Source: Mycteria americana (lineage: Eukaryota > Chordata > Aves > Ciconiiformes > Ciconiidae). From it: a stretch of 64,000 bases of DNA. The notes under the pieces were generated by a model, which was not told where the DNA came from, did not search any database, and was given only the letters and a program-made list of their open reading frames with translations. Shown here piece by piece: positions 39,501 through 59,860 of this stretch. Every line of letters starts with the position of its first letter. Within the stretch, counting starts at the first letter, position 1. The translations under genes were made by a program, and so were the position numbers. The stretch covers positions 60,388,001-60,452,000 of the forward strand of contig NC_134369.1 in the NCBI RefSeq assembly GCF_035582795.1, given 5' to 3'.

Positions 39501-41935
39501 ATTGTGGGTTCCAAAATTCATCTGAAATGGAGACAACACTGGGTCCCAGACTTGCTCGGATGAAACCAGTGGCATGCCCTTGCTTACTTTACTACAGTGA
39601 GGCTTGTAGCAACTGACGAGGCTTGAGGAGAAGGACCCGGTGTCACACTGGCTGAGCGTCACTCTCCTGGGGACCAAGTTTTCTGGGAGCCCGCTGGCTT
39701 GCTGGGCAGGGGGTTGCTGTGGCCCCAGGCAGCTGATTCTCCCCCCACCTCTGGAGCTTGAGGTGGCACGAGACACCTGGTAGCACAGGCAGGTGGGCAC
39801 CCCCCAGCCACAGGACCGCACCAGAGATTACTTTTAGCTGTTCCACTTCCACATGGCAAAGCTAATCCAGTGTACTTGCCTTTTTGCTGCTGCATTTCTC
39901 TCCCATCCTCCCCATCTGTGAACCCAAGGCAGAGTGAGTGTCCCCAGGCAGGTCTGGAGGACGCAGGCAATGCCGCCGCTGCTGCCAGTCTGCGGCTCTT
40001 GCACCAGTCGGAGGATTAGGCAGGCTGGAGCGAGCTCAAATCCCTCAACTGCTGGTGTCAGATATGGAGAAGCTGCCATGAGACATTAGCTTACCTTAAA
40101 AAAAGGGATGGAGAGGTATTTGCTGGGTAAGTACATCAGCAACGGCGCAGCTGTTCTCCAGGTATCTCGCATAGCAAAGCAACAGCAACTGGTGGATGAG
40201 CTTGATTTTATAAATTCTGAAGAATATAAATAAAATAATGTTTAGTCTTTCTGATCTGAGTATATTGCTCCAGTAACAGAATCTAGCTGTTTCCATTCTA
40301 CATAATAAAAATGCAATTTATTCTGAATTTTCTTACCTTGTTCTTTATGGAGATGTCTGCCAGCATCGCTGCTCCCTCTGTAAATGTCGTGAAGAGTTTT
40401 CAGGCTCTTATCCAGAGCCTGGAGGAGGTCTGTGGGCTACCTGGAGGCTATGCGAGGTGACTGATAAAACAAGCCAGAGTCAGTAGGCTTTAGTGTACAA
40501 TGGGGGGGATGCCTCTGCCTTGGAAATCTTTTTGAGACCCACATATCAGAAAAGGTTGAAAAATGCTGTTGTAGTCTACCCAGATCCTCTTAATACTTAC
40601 AGTAACATGCTCCCTTTCATTAAAATGATGACAGTGATGGGGTCAGGTGGGTTTGGGTTTGCAGCAGTTGGTATAGTTTACAAGTGGTGTAATTTGGCAG
40701 GGTGGCGGTGCAGCGAGACGGCTTAGCACCACCCAGGAGCTTCTCGTGTGTTTGTGTGCAAGTGAGGCATTACTGAGGCAAAACGAAAACACAGACATAT
40801 ATGCAAGAGGGGGAAAAAAAGGATTTGTGTGCAAAGTGGATTACAACTTGATATTGCATTGCCGAAAATTATTTAATAGAGCTTGGGCTAAGGAAGGGAG
40901 GTATATATAAATACATATAGGTCTAAAGCTAATAGGATGGTCATGAACTTAAGATTTTTGCGGGACATAAATCCTAACAGTTTTATTTAGGCCTGAGATG
41001 CACTATTTGCTCGTTGAAAATCCCTGTTACATTTGAAGGTCTCAAATCTGTAAAATTTGGAGGATTCATTTTTTTCTTCATATAAGGAACTCTTATTTCC
41101 TCTGGTATAAGAAAAGTGGCTGGGAAGTCAGGAGAGCGGGAACTGAAATCCTGATCCATATTGACATGTCACCTCAACAGTATTTGCCAGTGGCATTTCT
41201 TGCACACGAAGGGTGTCTTTTAGCATGAATCTAGTACACCTACATTAGTCACAAATATGCAAGCAAGAGGTAAAGAACTGATGAATTTCTGTGAATCTAC
41301 AGAAGAAAAATAGTTATTAATGCTATACAGAATAATGGCTCTGTACTTTAACACTGGAATGCAGACATTTGTGGATTCCCCTTTCCCACTTTCTTTGCTA
41401 CTAGGATGAAGGAAAAAAGAGTTCCTCTGTGTTTTGCACCCTGTATTCTGGGACTTCTACGTGCGTCAGCGGGGCTGGGTATTAGGCATCAGCTGGATTA
41501 ACGTAATTGATTTCTTCAGTTTACCTAAGGTGGCTTTTGGTTCAAGGTCTGCTTGCTTCCAGTTTTAACTGTGTAACAACTCAGCTGTGGATGTCATGTT
41601 TATTTTGTCAGTAAGCTGTAAAATATTGGTAAATTTTCATGCAAATGGGAAAGGCTTCACTTGCCAATAGGTACATAAAATAAATGGAGCATTCATACTG
41701 TTGGACAGTTTTCATAACATTTGTGTGATACAAGTTATTCCTCGGGGCCTAATATTTTTGTATAAAATAGATTATCAGTTCAAAACAGCAGCATACTGGA
41801 GTTTTTTTAAGTCTATGAACACATACATGCCAGCTTTAATTTAACAGGCAGATTGCATTCAAAGGATTAGCAGATCTCTTATAAAGCATATGTTGTAAGT
41901 AGTTCTGATAATTTCTGTTGGTTTCTTTTCCTTTA

Positions 41936-49920
<7,985 letters not shown>

Positions 49921-52900
49921 TGACATTTTATAATGCTTGTTATCAGTCACCTAGTGCAGTTGTATTGGAGAGTAAGCCATTATAAAACATTATAATAAAA
50001 ATAGTTGGTCTCTGGTAGACAGGCTTTAGATCAGCATTTGCTGTGGCATGAACTGTACATGTTTTCAGGTTTTATTCGCCTTCCTTCTAATTTTTCATGG
50101 TGCCTTAACTCACAATAGGAAATCAATGGTTATTTGGGAATGCCTCAGCAGGCAGGTAGCCCCACTGATTTATGTGGATCTGTGTATGTGTTGTGTTACA
50201 TGTAAGATGGCAGAATATAACTTTAAATAAACAGAAGCTAGAGTAAAATTAGCAACATTTTATAAGGCAGAACTTGGAGCTGGTATTGCCGGTGTGCTGG
50301 GTGTCAGCTACAGCCGTTGGCTCTTGTGGGCTGGCTTTCAAGAAGAGGATTGCGTGGCATCTTGGCTATTTCATAAGGTAGAATGCAAAGGCTTGTACTC
50401 TGGACGTTGACTGATGTTGTTCCTAAGTACTATATTGACTGCAGTTGAAGTTTGTGGTGAAGTTTACTGTTCTGTGAAATTGTCATTGCACTAGCTTGAC
50501 AAGGGCCCAAAATAAAGTCCTGGTTTCTCAATGGAAACCATTTTCTGGTCTGCAGTATCTGGATGAAGTACTGCCCTCAGTTACACACCTATGACCTCTC
50601 TGCAGCTCCTGGGCTGGGAACAGAAAGCAATCCTTGTGTGGTGTCTTTTTTCTTGCAAAATACACACCACAGCCCTATTTTCCTTTTGAAAACACAGTGA
50701 GTCAAGGTTTACATCACTTGCTGCCATCCAGGTTTCACCGCAGTGTTCACTGGCGATGGACAGCAGCTCTCTAGAGAGAGGTTGTCTCCTGACAACTGTC
50801 AATACACAAATATGTCTTACTAAAAGGTGTATTTGTAATATAAAAGTTCATATTTTTTCTTTTGCTATTTCCATTCATCCCTTTAAGTCATCAAAAGTCA
50901 AGAGATGTCTTAAATTCTGAGCTATATTTAGAAGTGCTGAGGACTGAATTCTGCCTTCTTCAGCTTGAACTTTTTCAGCTCTGTGCCACAGCAGGAGACT
51001 TCAGGAGGAAATCTGGCCAACACTCACCAGTCCTAAACTCATGAAAGTCTGAAGAGCACAGAGCTCTTTGGCTGCTCGTACGTGCTCAACCCTTTTAGAC
51101 CACCAGATGAGCCTCCACAGTTTGGATACTTTGACTATGGTCTTGATGTAGTGATTGTTTTAATGTCTATGATGAGTCTGCCTTTCTTCCAAAAACCCTT
51201 AAGTTTGGGGCCATTTTTTCCATCTGTCTCTTCCCATCAAAGGGAGTGGGGGTTTTGCAGGATTTTGAGGTTGTTCCAGGGAGGTGCCTTGTGGAAACGT
51301 GAGTCTCAAGATAAGAATTTATTGCTCTTAGGCTAAAATGAAAGAAACTATCTTAAAGTGGATACTTTAATTATGTTAGCTACTCCTAGCAAAGAACAAC
51401 AGGTATTTTTAAGAAAGTATTTTTGAGTACTTGAAAAGCCTATTAGATTTCTGAGAAGTTTATGAATATACAGCAAATAATAATTTGCATTTTGGGGGGT
51501 ATTCTTTTATTCATTTACTTAGCACACCAAAGTGTGTTAGATGCTTTACAGACATAAGCTCCAGCCCATGCGGAAGAGCTTGCATTTAAAGTTGGTAGTT
51601 GTCACATAGACAGATATGAATTGGGTCACAGATGAAAAAAATTCCTACTTTCTTTTCTAGAAAAAAAAAATGGTCTGGTAAACATTCAGTCTTCAACAAC
51701 CCCTTTTATCTTACACATGAAGTGTTAAAAGTTTCAAAGATTGCCAGTTGTTCCATTCTTTACAGCTGAGCTTGTCAAAAACTGAAATTTGTTTTAAAGG
51801 GAATTTCAGCATTTGTGTTTTTTTTAAAAAAACTCTGATTCCATGAAACAAATTCCCCAAATATTCCTTTTTATCAAAATTCTTTTTTTAATTAAACATT
51901 TTATTTCTATAAATATTTCACTTTAAAATTTTATTAGCTACAAATTGATAATAGATTTTACTGAGGACTTCTATATCATCATAGGTTTCCCAGTTATTGC
52001 AATGATCTCAGCATGCGAGTTGACAGCAAAAGTATCTAATGGATATAAGGTACAAAATGTTTTTTCAGATCTGCTCTTCTAGGCTCATATAGCGCATAAG
52101 CTTTTGTGGGCATGAATTAATGCAGATAGGAATTCACACAACCACACACATCCATATCTCTTTTCAGGCACAGCCACTGCCTGCATACTCCATCCATTCT
52201 GCTGCCGGCGTGCTGCATTAGGGTTTGATTTTTCGTACGGAAAAATCATTAGGAAAAAAATGTATGTATTGTATCTATGCATCCATGTATTAAAGTTGCC
52301 CGTGTGCTTATGCAGATGGATGACAGCTTTAAGGAGTGCATTTGTACGCGCAGAACTGCTCACACACTAATAAAATCCTCAACCAAAACCAGAGCGTTAA
52401 ACAGAGGTTCCCTCTGGCACATTCATCCTTAGTACAGAATACCCTATCTGTCTGCTAGCTCCACAGTTTGGGATATGCTACGTGCGCTACTTGGGGTGTG
52501 CTATTTCTAATGTTTACTTGTTTCGTATATTCCCTGCTGAGACATTATTGTGTTTAGGTACTGCTAATCTTCCCATAGTTAGATACAGATTCTGGCTTCC
52601 ATGACTGCTTCTCCCTTCGTTCTGCCGCCCACTTGCGTAAACTAAAATTAATCATGGTAGACTACAGCAGAAAATCTGAGACTGCATCATATCTTCAGCA
52701 GATGTGGAGTCAGGGTACTGTAAGATTTGGGAAAATAACTGGTGTCAGTCGCAAAGCAATGGTGTGGGTTTTCAAATGGTGCATTAAGCTGAATTAGTTT
52801 AAAAAAATTATAGCAGTCTGTGTTTTGGGGAGTTGGAAATAATTTTTAGGCAGTCCTGACTTTAAAATGAATGAGTCACTTCAAATGAATATACGGTTAT

Positions 52901-53132
52901 GAACTAGCATTCAGAATTACTGTACTGTCCCATTTCTTCACGAGAGAGACTACGGGACCTGAGATCATTCACCACAGAGGTGCCGATCGCTCTGCGCTGA
53001 TTACGTGGGGCACTAGTGAAAACTAAACCGAGTGCTTTGTTAAATGCCTAAGGTTAAATGGGCTGAATCAGATCCTAAATCCAGCTGCTGACTCACGAGC
53101 CTGTGTTAGCCTGGGTTGTGTGTCAAGATCAT

Positions 53133-53157
53133 CCCTGGGGAGGGATTCCTCCCAGGG
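53133..53157. other. Short GC-rich hairpin
   Basis: CCCTGGG, a bulged G and AGG pair across a GATT loop with CCT and CCCAGGG. This is a 10-bp stem with one bulge in otherwise mixed-composition intron. It is too short for a microRNA precursor and has no terminator context in a eukaryote. It may be incidental. Confidence 0.5.
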
Positions 53158-53399
53158 GTCTGACATCCCAAAGTTTGGGAAAGTTGGGAGAAAAGCCATA
53201 GTCTAAACTTGCTGTCTAGTCGTATTTCAGCAGTGGATGAACTCATACTCTTACCCATGGGGAGGGCTGGCCATCTTCCGCGTGGCTGAATTCTCAGTGC
53301 TGCGACGGGAGCCTCTCCCAGTGCGTGTCCTGAGGGTGGGGTAAAGCAAGCTTTGCGGTGCAGGAGCTGAACACGTGCTCAGCTCAGTCTTGTGCTTTG

Positions 53400-53760
53400 T
53401 AAGGATGCTAATGATCATGTTGGGAGTAATCTAAAATCAGATAAAATAAGACTAAAGAGAAAATAATAATACAAATGTGTACCATCCTTCCTTTAGAGGT
53501 TGACAGTTGTCTCACTGAATCACAATTGTTTACCTGCCAGCTTGTTTATATGCCTAATTACTTTGATTTCCTTATACATCTCTTTAATCTGTTCTCCTTT
53601 ACAATAAAAAATGAAGAGTTGGTCCTGAGCCAGCCTGCAAAATGAGAGCAAATGATAACATTGACTTGCTCATTACCCATCTCTTGCTTACGGTTCTTTA
53701 ATGGTGTTATTTAGTAAGACCATTAGTATGACAAATGACTTCCCATTAAATTGGGGTTTT
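53400..53760. promoter_or_regulatory. Candidate conserved intronic enhancer (motif cluster)
   Basis: Within 70 bp there are TGACAG (MEIS/TALE-like, 53501-53506), TGTTTAC and TGTTTAT (forkhead-like, 53527-53533 and 53543-53549), TAATTA (homeodomain core, 53555-53560) and, immediately adjacent, CTTTGAT (TCF/LEF-like, 53561-53567). The flanks are A/T-rich without repeat signature. The motif calls are direct matches; the enhancer role is inference. Confidence 0.25.
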
Positions 53761-56700
53761 TTTTCATGGGAGTCCACTTTGTGAAGCCAGGCCTTTTACT
53801 GGCATGAGTTACCTGATGCAAGGAGTGTCACTGGCCTACCTTGTCACCTGCAGCCAGCTTTCACTGAGGACAGAGCATCACCCCTTCTTGCCCAGGCTGG
53901 ACACTGCAGGAAAAGCGTTTTGTACGGATCCTGCCCGCAGGCTGTCTGATGTCTGGTAAGCATGGTCAAGGTCTTCAGGGCTTACATCCTCTTAGATTTA
54001 ACAAATGCAATGACCAGTGGCAGCACGGCACGGTTATTGGAGCAGGACATAAAGTGAGGGTATCAGTAAGCTAAAATGGGCAAGTTCTTCCCTGACATAA
54101 TTTTGTAGGAAAGCTGGTGATGCCCGTGATGAAGGTAACTCTTTCTGCAGGGCTTAACAGAGCCTGCACACTCAGTGCTTCTCCCAGTGAGAGGTTACGC
54201 TTCCCTGAGAGAGGGGATGAGGCCATTTTCTCTCCTTTCTTGCTCACCAAATTGCCAGAGACGGGCAAAGGAATGGCTTCATGTCTTTTCCTCCTTATTT
54301 GCTCACTTCAGATACTGTCCTTGCTTCCCTGATGGTCCCTGGCAGCACCTGCATGTTTCCATCAGAACATTCTGCAGAAGGAGGCAGTGGCTTGGCTTTG
54401 TGGCTTGGCATGACCAGCTCTGAGGGCATCTTAGGCTTCCATGGTTTAAAGACTTGGTACCTCTTGGAGAAGAATTGAGAGTCTGATACATGCAGCCTAC
54501 TGGTAAATGCTGCCTATGCCATAGTGAATATAACTTATTAAGGACTTCTGCTTTTCTTTTGATGTCTTTGCCCTGGGGACTTGGGTAGTTATTGTTGACT
54601 TACAATGCCAGAAAATAATTTATATTTCGAAACGTAAACACCACGTGCTGGAAAGCCTTATGCAGAGGGCTGCGTTGAAGAGTTAGTCATAGTTAAAGAG
54701 GTCAGCTGCCCTACCTGACTAAGAAGGGAGAAGCTGGAGGAAAGCATGAAATAGTAGGAGAGAGGCTTGAAGAAAATGAATAGTGAATGAATTTTTTTGT
54801 TTGTTTTTTGCTTGTAAGAAAGCCGTTTTCTTGTTCTGAATATAAGTAGCTTACAGACCACACGATACCGACGTGTGGGTCACAGAGGGTGCAGAGTTCA
54901 GCCCCTTGCCTTCCGACACGGAGCTTCACACACCCAGCTGTAACTTTGCAGGGAGGACGTTTTGGCAGTCAGAAGGATTGCTCCTCACTCCTCTTCTTCT
55001 GATTAGCAGATCTGCTGGCTTTTCTTTTCCACCATTGTGGATTATTTGACATGTATTTCTCCAGCCCTCTTTCCCATAAGTTGGATTTGATGACGTTCTT
55101 TGGAGTTTGAGATCTTTTTCCATTCCTTCAGTCATTCTGCTCTTATCCTTGTCCAGAAGTGACTGCATTTCCGTATTGCTGGGAGCGAGTTCCTTGGAAA
55201 GCACTTTGAGCCCTCCAAAATAACGAGAGAAATAGAAGAATAAGGCATTGATTCATCAAACAGCAGATATACTGGCAGTATATAGCATACATTCTCTCTC
55301 CTAGTTAGATGCCCTAAGTATTTGCAAGGTTTCCGTCAGTGCAGGATGTGTGTGAAGATTACGGTGCACTGGATTTCAGATGAAAGTCTACACAATTTTC
55401 TTTTTATAGAATTTTGTAATGTTATATTCCGTTCGTTTTTGCATTAGAATTTTTCCAGCTAGTCCCGCATCTCTTGCTATTTCAGTGGAACTAAAGTGTA
55501 AGTGCTGGGAAAGTCAGTCAGCTGCATTCATCTTCTACAATGCAGTAACTGTTTTATTTGATAATATTGCCCCAAGACTTCCCAGCACCACAGAGGACAC
55601 AGTGTGGGAAGACAAAAGACTGCATCTTCATTACAGTACTGCATAATACATAAAATAACTCATCAATAATGGAGGGGACCCGCCACAGAACACAATGCCC
55701 ACTTGCAGCCAGCTGGTTCCAAAACCGTGCTGGTGTAAAGAGATCCGTGCCCCATGCCAGGCGCTTCGCATACTGTGCTGCGGACGCGTTTCCCACGCTA
55801 TCAGGTGTGTTGGTGCAGATTCTAAACCCCTAAGATGGTATATTCTGTGCACGTTGTACTTTTAAGGGTGCTAATAACATTTAAAGACTCGTGTAACCTA
55901 ATATTGTGTAGGCATTGCAGGACTGTAAGCGTGCCATTCTGCTGCAGGTCTTTTAACCAAATCATCCCAGAAGCTGTTCCTATTTATAATGTAGGCATAG
56001 AGAACTTGTAAATAACAACCTTTTAAACTTACTAGTGTAAATATGATTCATGTGGTCAGACACCTAGTGCTAGCCAAAATAGCAAGCCACAGGCAATGGT
56101 TAATTGGGTGCATGTTAAAAATACAAAAAACTTTTGCTTCTTTAAAAAACAAATCTTTCCCAGGGGAATAAATCTTTCCTGAGTGACATCTTCCAAAAGC
56201 ACCGGAGAAAGGTTTAGAGAAATAAGTTTCGCAATTTTTCCAGCCTCATGCCTCACGCCTACTCCAGTTTCAATATAAACTTTAGTTGCTCAGAAATGCT
56301 CTGCAGACAGGGCAGTTTCTGATCTACCTTGCTGTGCTTCGTAAGTCAATGAAGAGGGAGGGAAAATTCAAGTAAGATGATGAGCTTTTTCCTTTCCTCT
56401 GCTGCATTGCTTTATCACTGGAACTGTTCCAGAAAAATCCACCTGACTTATAAATAGTCTTTTAGTATATTGCTTACTATAGGGATAAATTCCTTCCTTT
56501 GTGAACTGGACAGAGATGAGCTGTTACACAGCAAACAAGCTGTGACTTTGCTTGAGCAACCAGTGCCCCACTGCTCAGGGGTTCCCATCTCGGCCCGACG
56601 GTTTGAGGGCAGGAGTCCCTTGCTACCACAGCTGAAGAACGTCGGCTCAGGCCAGAGTAGCACTCGTTGTGTCTTGCTCCCAGGGCTCTTCCTTACTGTG

Positions 56701-59700
56701 CTGATGGGGATAACAGTCTTCATACAAGCCCAATGTCCATGTTTCCAAAATAACCAACATTTCTCCTCCTGGAATTATGGGCACTTTCCTTGCAAGCTTC
56801 CCCTGCCTGCAAAACTGCTCAAGTGCCCTCTTCTCAGGTTAACCTGGGTTTCCCGAGATAGATATATGACATTTCTAAGAACCTGGGTACACTTCATAAG
56901 TTGAGTTCACATTAAGAGAAGCATGTTTAAAACCAGAACTGGAAGAAGTTGGCCCAGCCAGAAGAAGCAGTGAGTAAAACTGGTTAATCTTCCCTATTAG
57001 CTTGGCTCCAGCTGAGTGGAGCACAGGAGGTGAATTGCTTCACTCGTGAATAGATAAACTGGGATTACAGACTCCTTTCAGTGTTAGAACTGTAAATATC
57101 ATCACTGTTATTCATCTGTCAGGAAGTATCAAACCGTTATTTAATTATTCTGCTCTATAGAAGTAGGCATCATTTTTTTCAATTCAGTTTTTCAATCCCC
57201 CAGATGGTAGGGATCCATGGCAGAAAGTTTTCCAGGGCAGTGAAGTGCTGTCCCAGTGTTATGCTAATAAAAACCCATGGCATGTTGCTTGCACGCATCT
57301 TAGCCACTTTTCTGCAGGACTATTATATCCCTGCTTAGAGCAGCGGCAGCGCCGGAGCCGCTGTCGCACGTCTAGAGCAACAAAGGGTGCCTCTGTTCTT
57401 TGAAGAGCATAACAAATCTAACAGCTCTTGAGTCTCTTGTTGATGTGTTTTGCTGTGCTGAATTCTTCTGCACTAAATGAAAACCACTTCAGGAAGGAAA
57501 CTGTGTGGGGAGAAAATTGTTGAGAGATTTAAGAGAGCTCGCGCACGTTGAGAGCGAAGACTTCTGCTAGTGAGATTCCCTAGCACCCTTGCCCTCAAAC
57601 CCTTGTTTTTCTGAAACTGGTGCAAACTGGCAAAGTTCCCAGAGCTCAGTGGTAGGAGATGAGGTAGGAGGTCTAGCTTTTTCACTAGACTACAATAAGG
57701 GGCAGGAGAATATATTAGCTTAGAAAAAAGTAATTATTAGAATTTAAGAAGTCCCGTAATTTATGTGCAAGCAGTGTAGGCCAGATTTTGGCCATTACTC
57801 ATTTGGAGACCATTTGTAGGGTGTTTCCTTGCTGAATATACCTCTTCATCTGGCAAGGGCTCCTTTTTGGGGGGGTTTAGTCTGAACTATATATACGCCA
57901 TGTCCTGCATCAAGCCACGGCTGTGGCTGGAGCTCAGCCTCAAGCCACAGAACTGTGAAAGCTGCCTTGCCCCAGGAGATGCCGTCACTCAGAACAGCTC
58001 CGTGTCACTCTCCCTCCTCTGCTTCCTCTCCTCTCCCCGGGGACGTGGCAGGAGAAGGAGTACCTGCCACCAGCCTACGCCAGCAGAGCGTTGCTAGTAC
58101 CCTCCAGGCACAGCTTCTGGGGTGGGCGGTGGGCTCTGCCCTGTCTCTGCCCCTCTGCTCTGCACAGGCAATGAGCAAAGGGGTGGCTTTACACCCCAGT
58201 CTGGCTTCTTGCCTCCTGCGTAAGCCCGTAGTCTGTGCTTGGAGTCCACAGCTCTTCAAAACTCTGAAGCATATGAGGAGCAAATGGCTTTTTGTGATGA
58301 GAACAGTATTTTTCTCTTTACCTTTTCCAATGCCATACTTGGGCATGTCAGGTCTCAGAGCATTTTGCTTTGCTCAACAGTAATAGACTATGGGACATTT
58401 ATTTATTGATTGAGCATCTGATTTCTTTCAGTGAAAGAGAAATTGCTCCTTGGAAGAGATTTTATTTTTTTAGAAAACTTCTTTCAGTTTTGTGTTCATT
58501 TTCTGTCATTCTTAAAGTGCTTCCATATTTGGTGTCTTGGGCTAGCCTCCAAAATAACATGACTTCATTTGTGTCAGAACAAGAATTGCTTTTTTAAGGC
58601 AGTTTGTCTTCCTTTTCAGACCTTGCATGAGTTAGAGGTGCTGTAATTCCATGCAGAATGATGCTCTGTTTACCTCTGTACATACACTGACATCCCACTC
58701 CACTCTTCAGACTGACTCACGCTATTTTTAAAGCCAAATGTTGGTATCGTTTATAATATATAATGTCATAGTACAGGTTGAAAAGAACATTCTGTGCAAT
58801 TTTTCTCACTAGAGAAAAAGAGAAGAAAGAATACTGAAAAGTAAATAATTTGAAATACTGTAAGGGATGCCCTCATTCTTAAAAAAAAAAATGACCAGGC
58901 AGTGTGCTGAGTGTAGTTACACAGATCCAGATTTGCAAAGAGTGATAACTACCAGTAGGAATTCGTAACCTGAATCACCAAACCCAGACTGATATTTAAG
59001 ATGATGTTGTGCTCCTTCAAATACTATCTATTTTTGGAAAAGTAAACTATAGAAACTTCCAAGGGATTATACAGAAAGTGACAACTCCACCTTTCTACAT
59101 TCGTAAGTATCTGACTATGCTTAACACAGGAATACGTATTGTATTAATCTTGAATCATCTTGCAGAAATGGTGCCTTCTGATAATGATGATGTTGTCTAA
59201 TTGTAGTGTTATCCACCCCCAGTTACGTATTTTATACTTTTCATAGGTACCCTATGCTAATTATTGGGTACTAGCTAACTTATATCAGTGATTAACTTGA
59301 GATGAGATGCACAGATGTGTAGGGATTAAGATATGTTTGCGTTTATTAGTTGCTGAGCTGTCAAGAAACTTGGTCTTTTTTTAATTTAGTAGACTATCTG
59401 GGTTCCCAGCTAAAAGCCAGATCTTACAACAGTTTGTCTCTACACAACAGCTCTTACGCTCCCCTAGCTGGGATCCCACTCCAAACAAGTAATAATTGTA
59501 TGACCACCATCCTCCTCTTAACTGGAGTAGGAGCGTAGGCATCTGTAGTATATATCGGGGTTTGTATCTGAGCTGGGCTGTCTTTGTGGTCAAGGAACAG
59601 TAACAGATGCCCCTGGGACATTTGGTTACATATTTTAGGTGTCTCTACCAGGCACCTCTAGGCAAAATTCAGCCTATTTTTCTTCTCTTTGTCTTCACTG

Positions 59701-59771
59701 ACTGTAAAGGATTGCTGCTAAGAAGCCGTCTCTGGCTTATGACAATTTTGCTATGATCCTCTCCCAAACTT

Positions 59772-59860
59772 TCTAATTAATAGATTAATTATTTCTAATT
59801 ATGCAATAATTAATTAGTAACTACAATAATAATTAAAACTCTAGTTTAATAATAATAAAT
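59772..59860. repeat. AT-rich low-complexity block dense in TAATTA
   Basis: About 89 bp are composed almost only of A and T, with at least five TAATTA/ATTAAT cores and several AATAAT units. It may be low-complexity drift or a homeodomain-type binding cluster. Nothing beside it distinguishes these. Confidence 0.7.

Noticed and set aside
40549..40567. AAAAGGTTGAAAAATGCTG, resembling the right end of a hAT/Charlie element
   Set aside because: No matching left inverted repeat or flanking duplication was found nearby, so a single 19-nt similarity is not enough.
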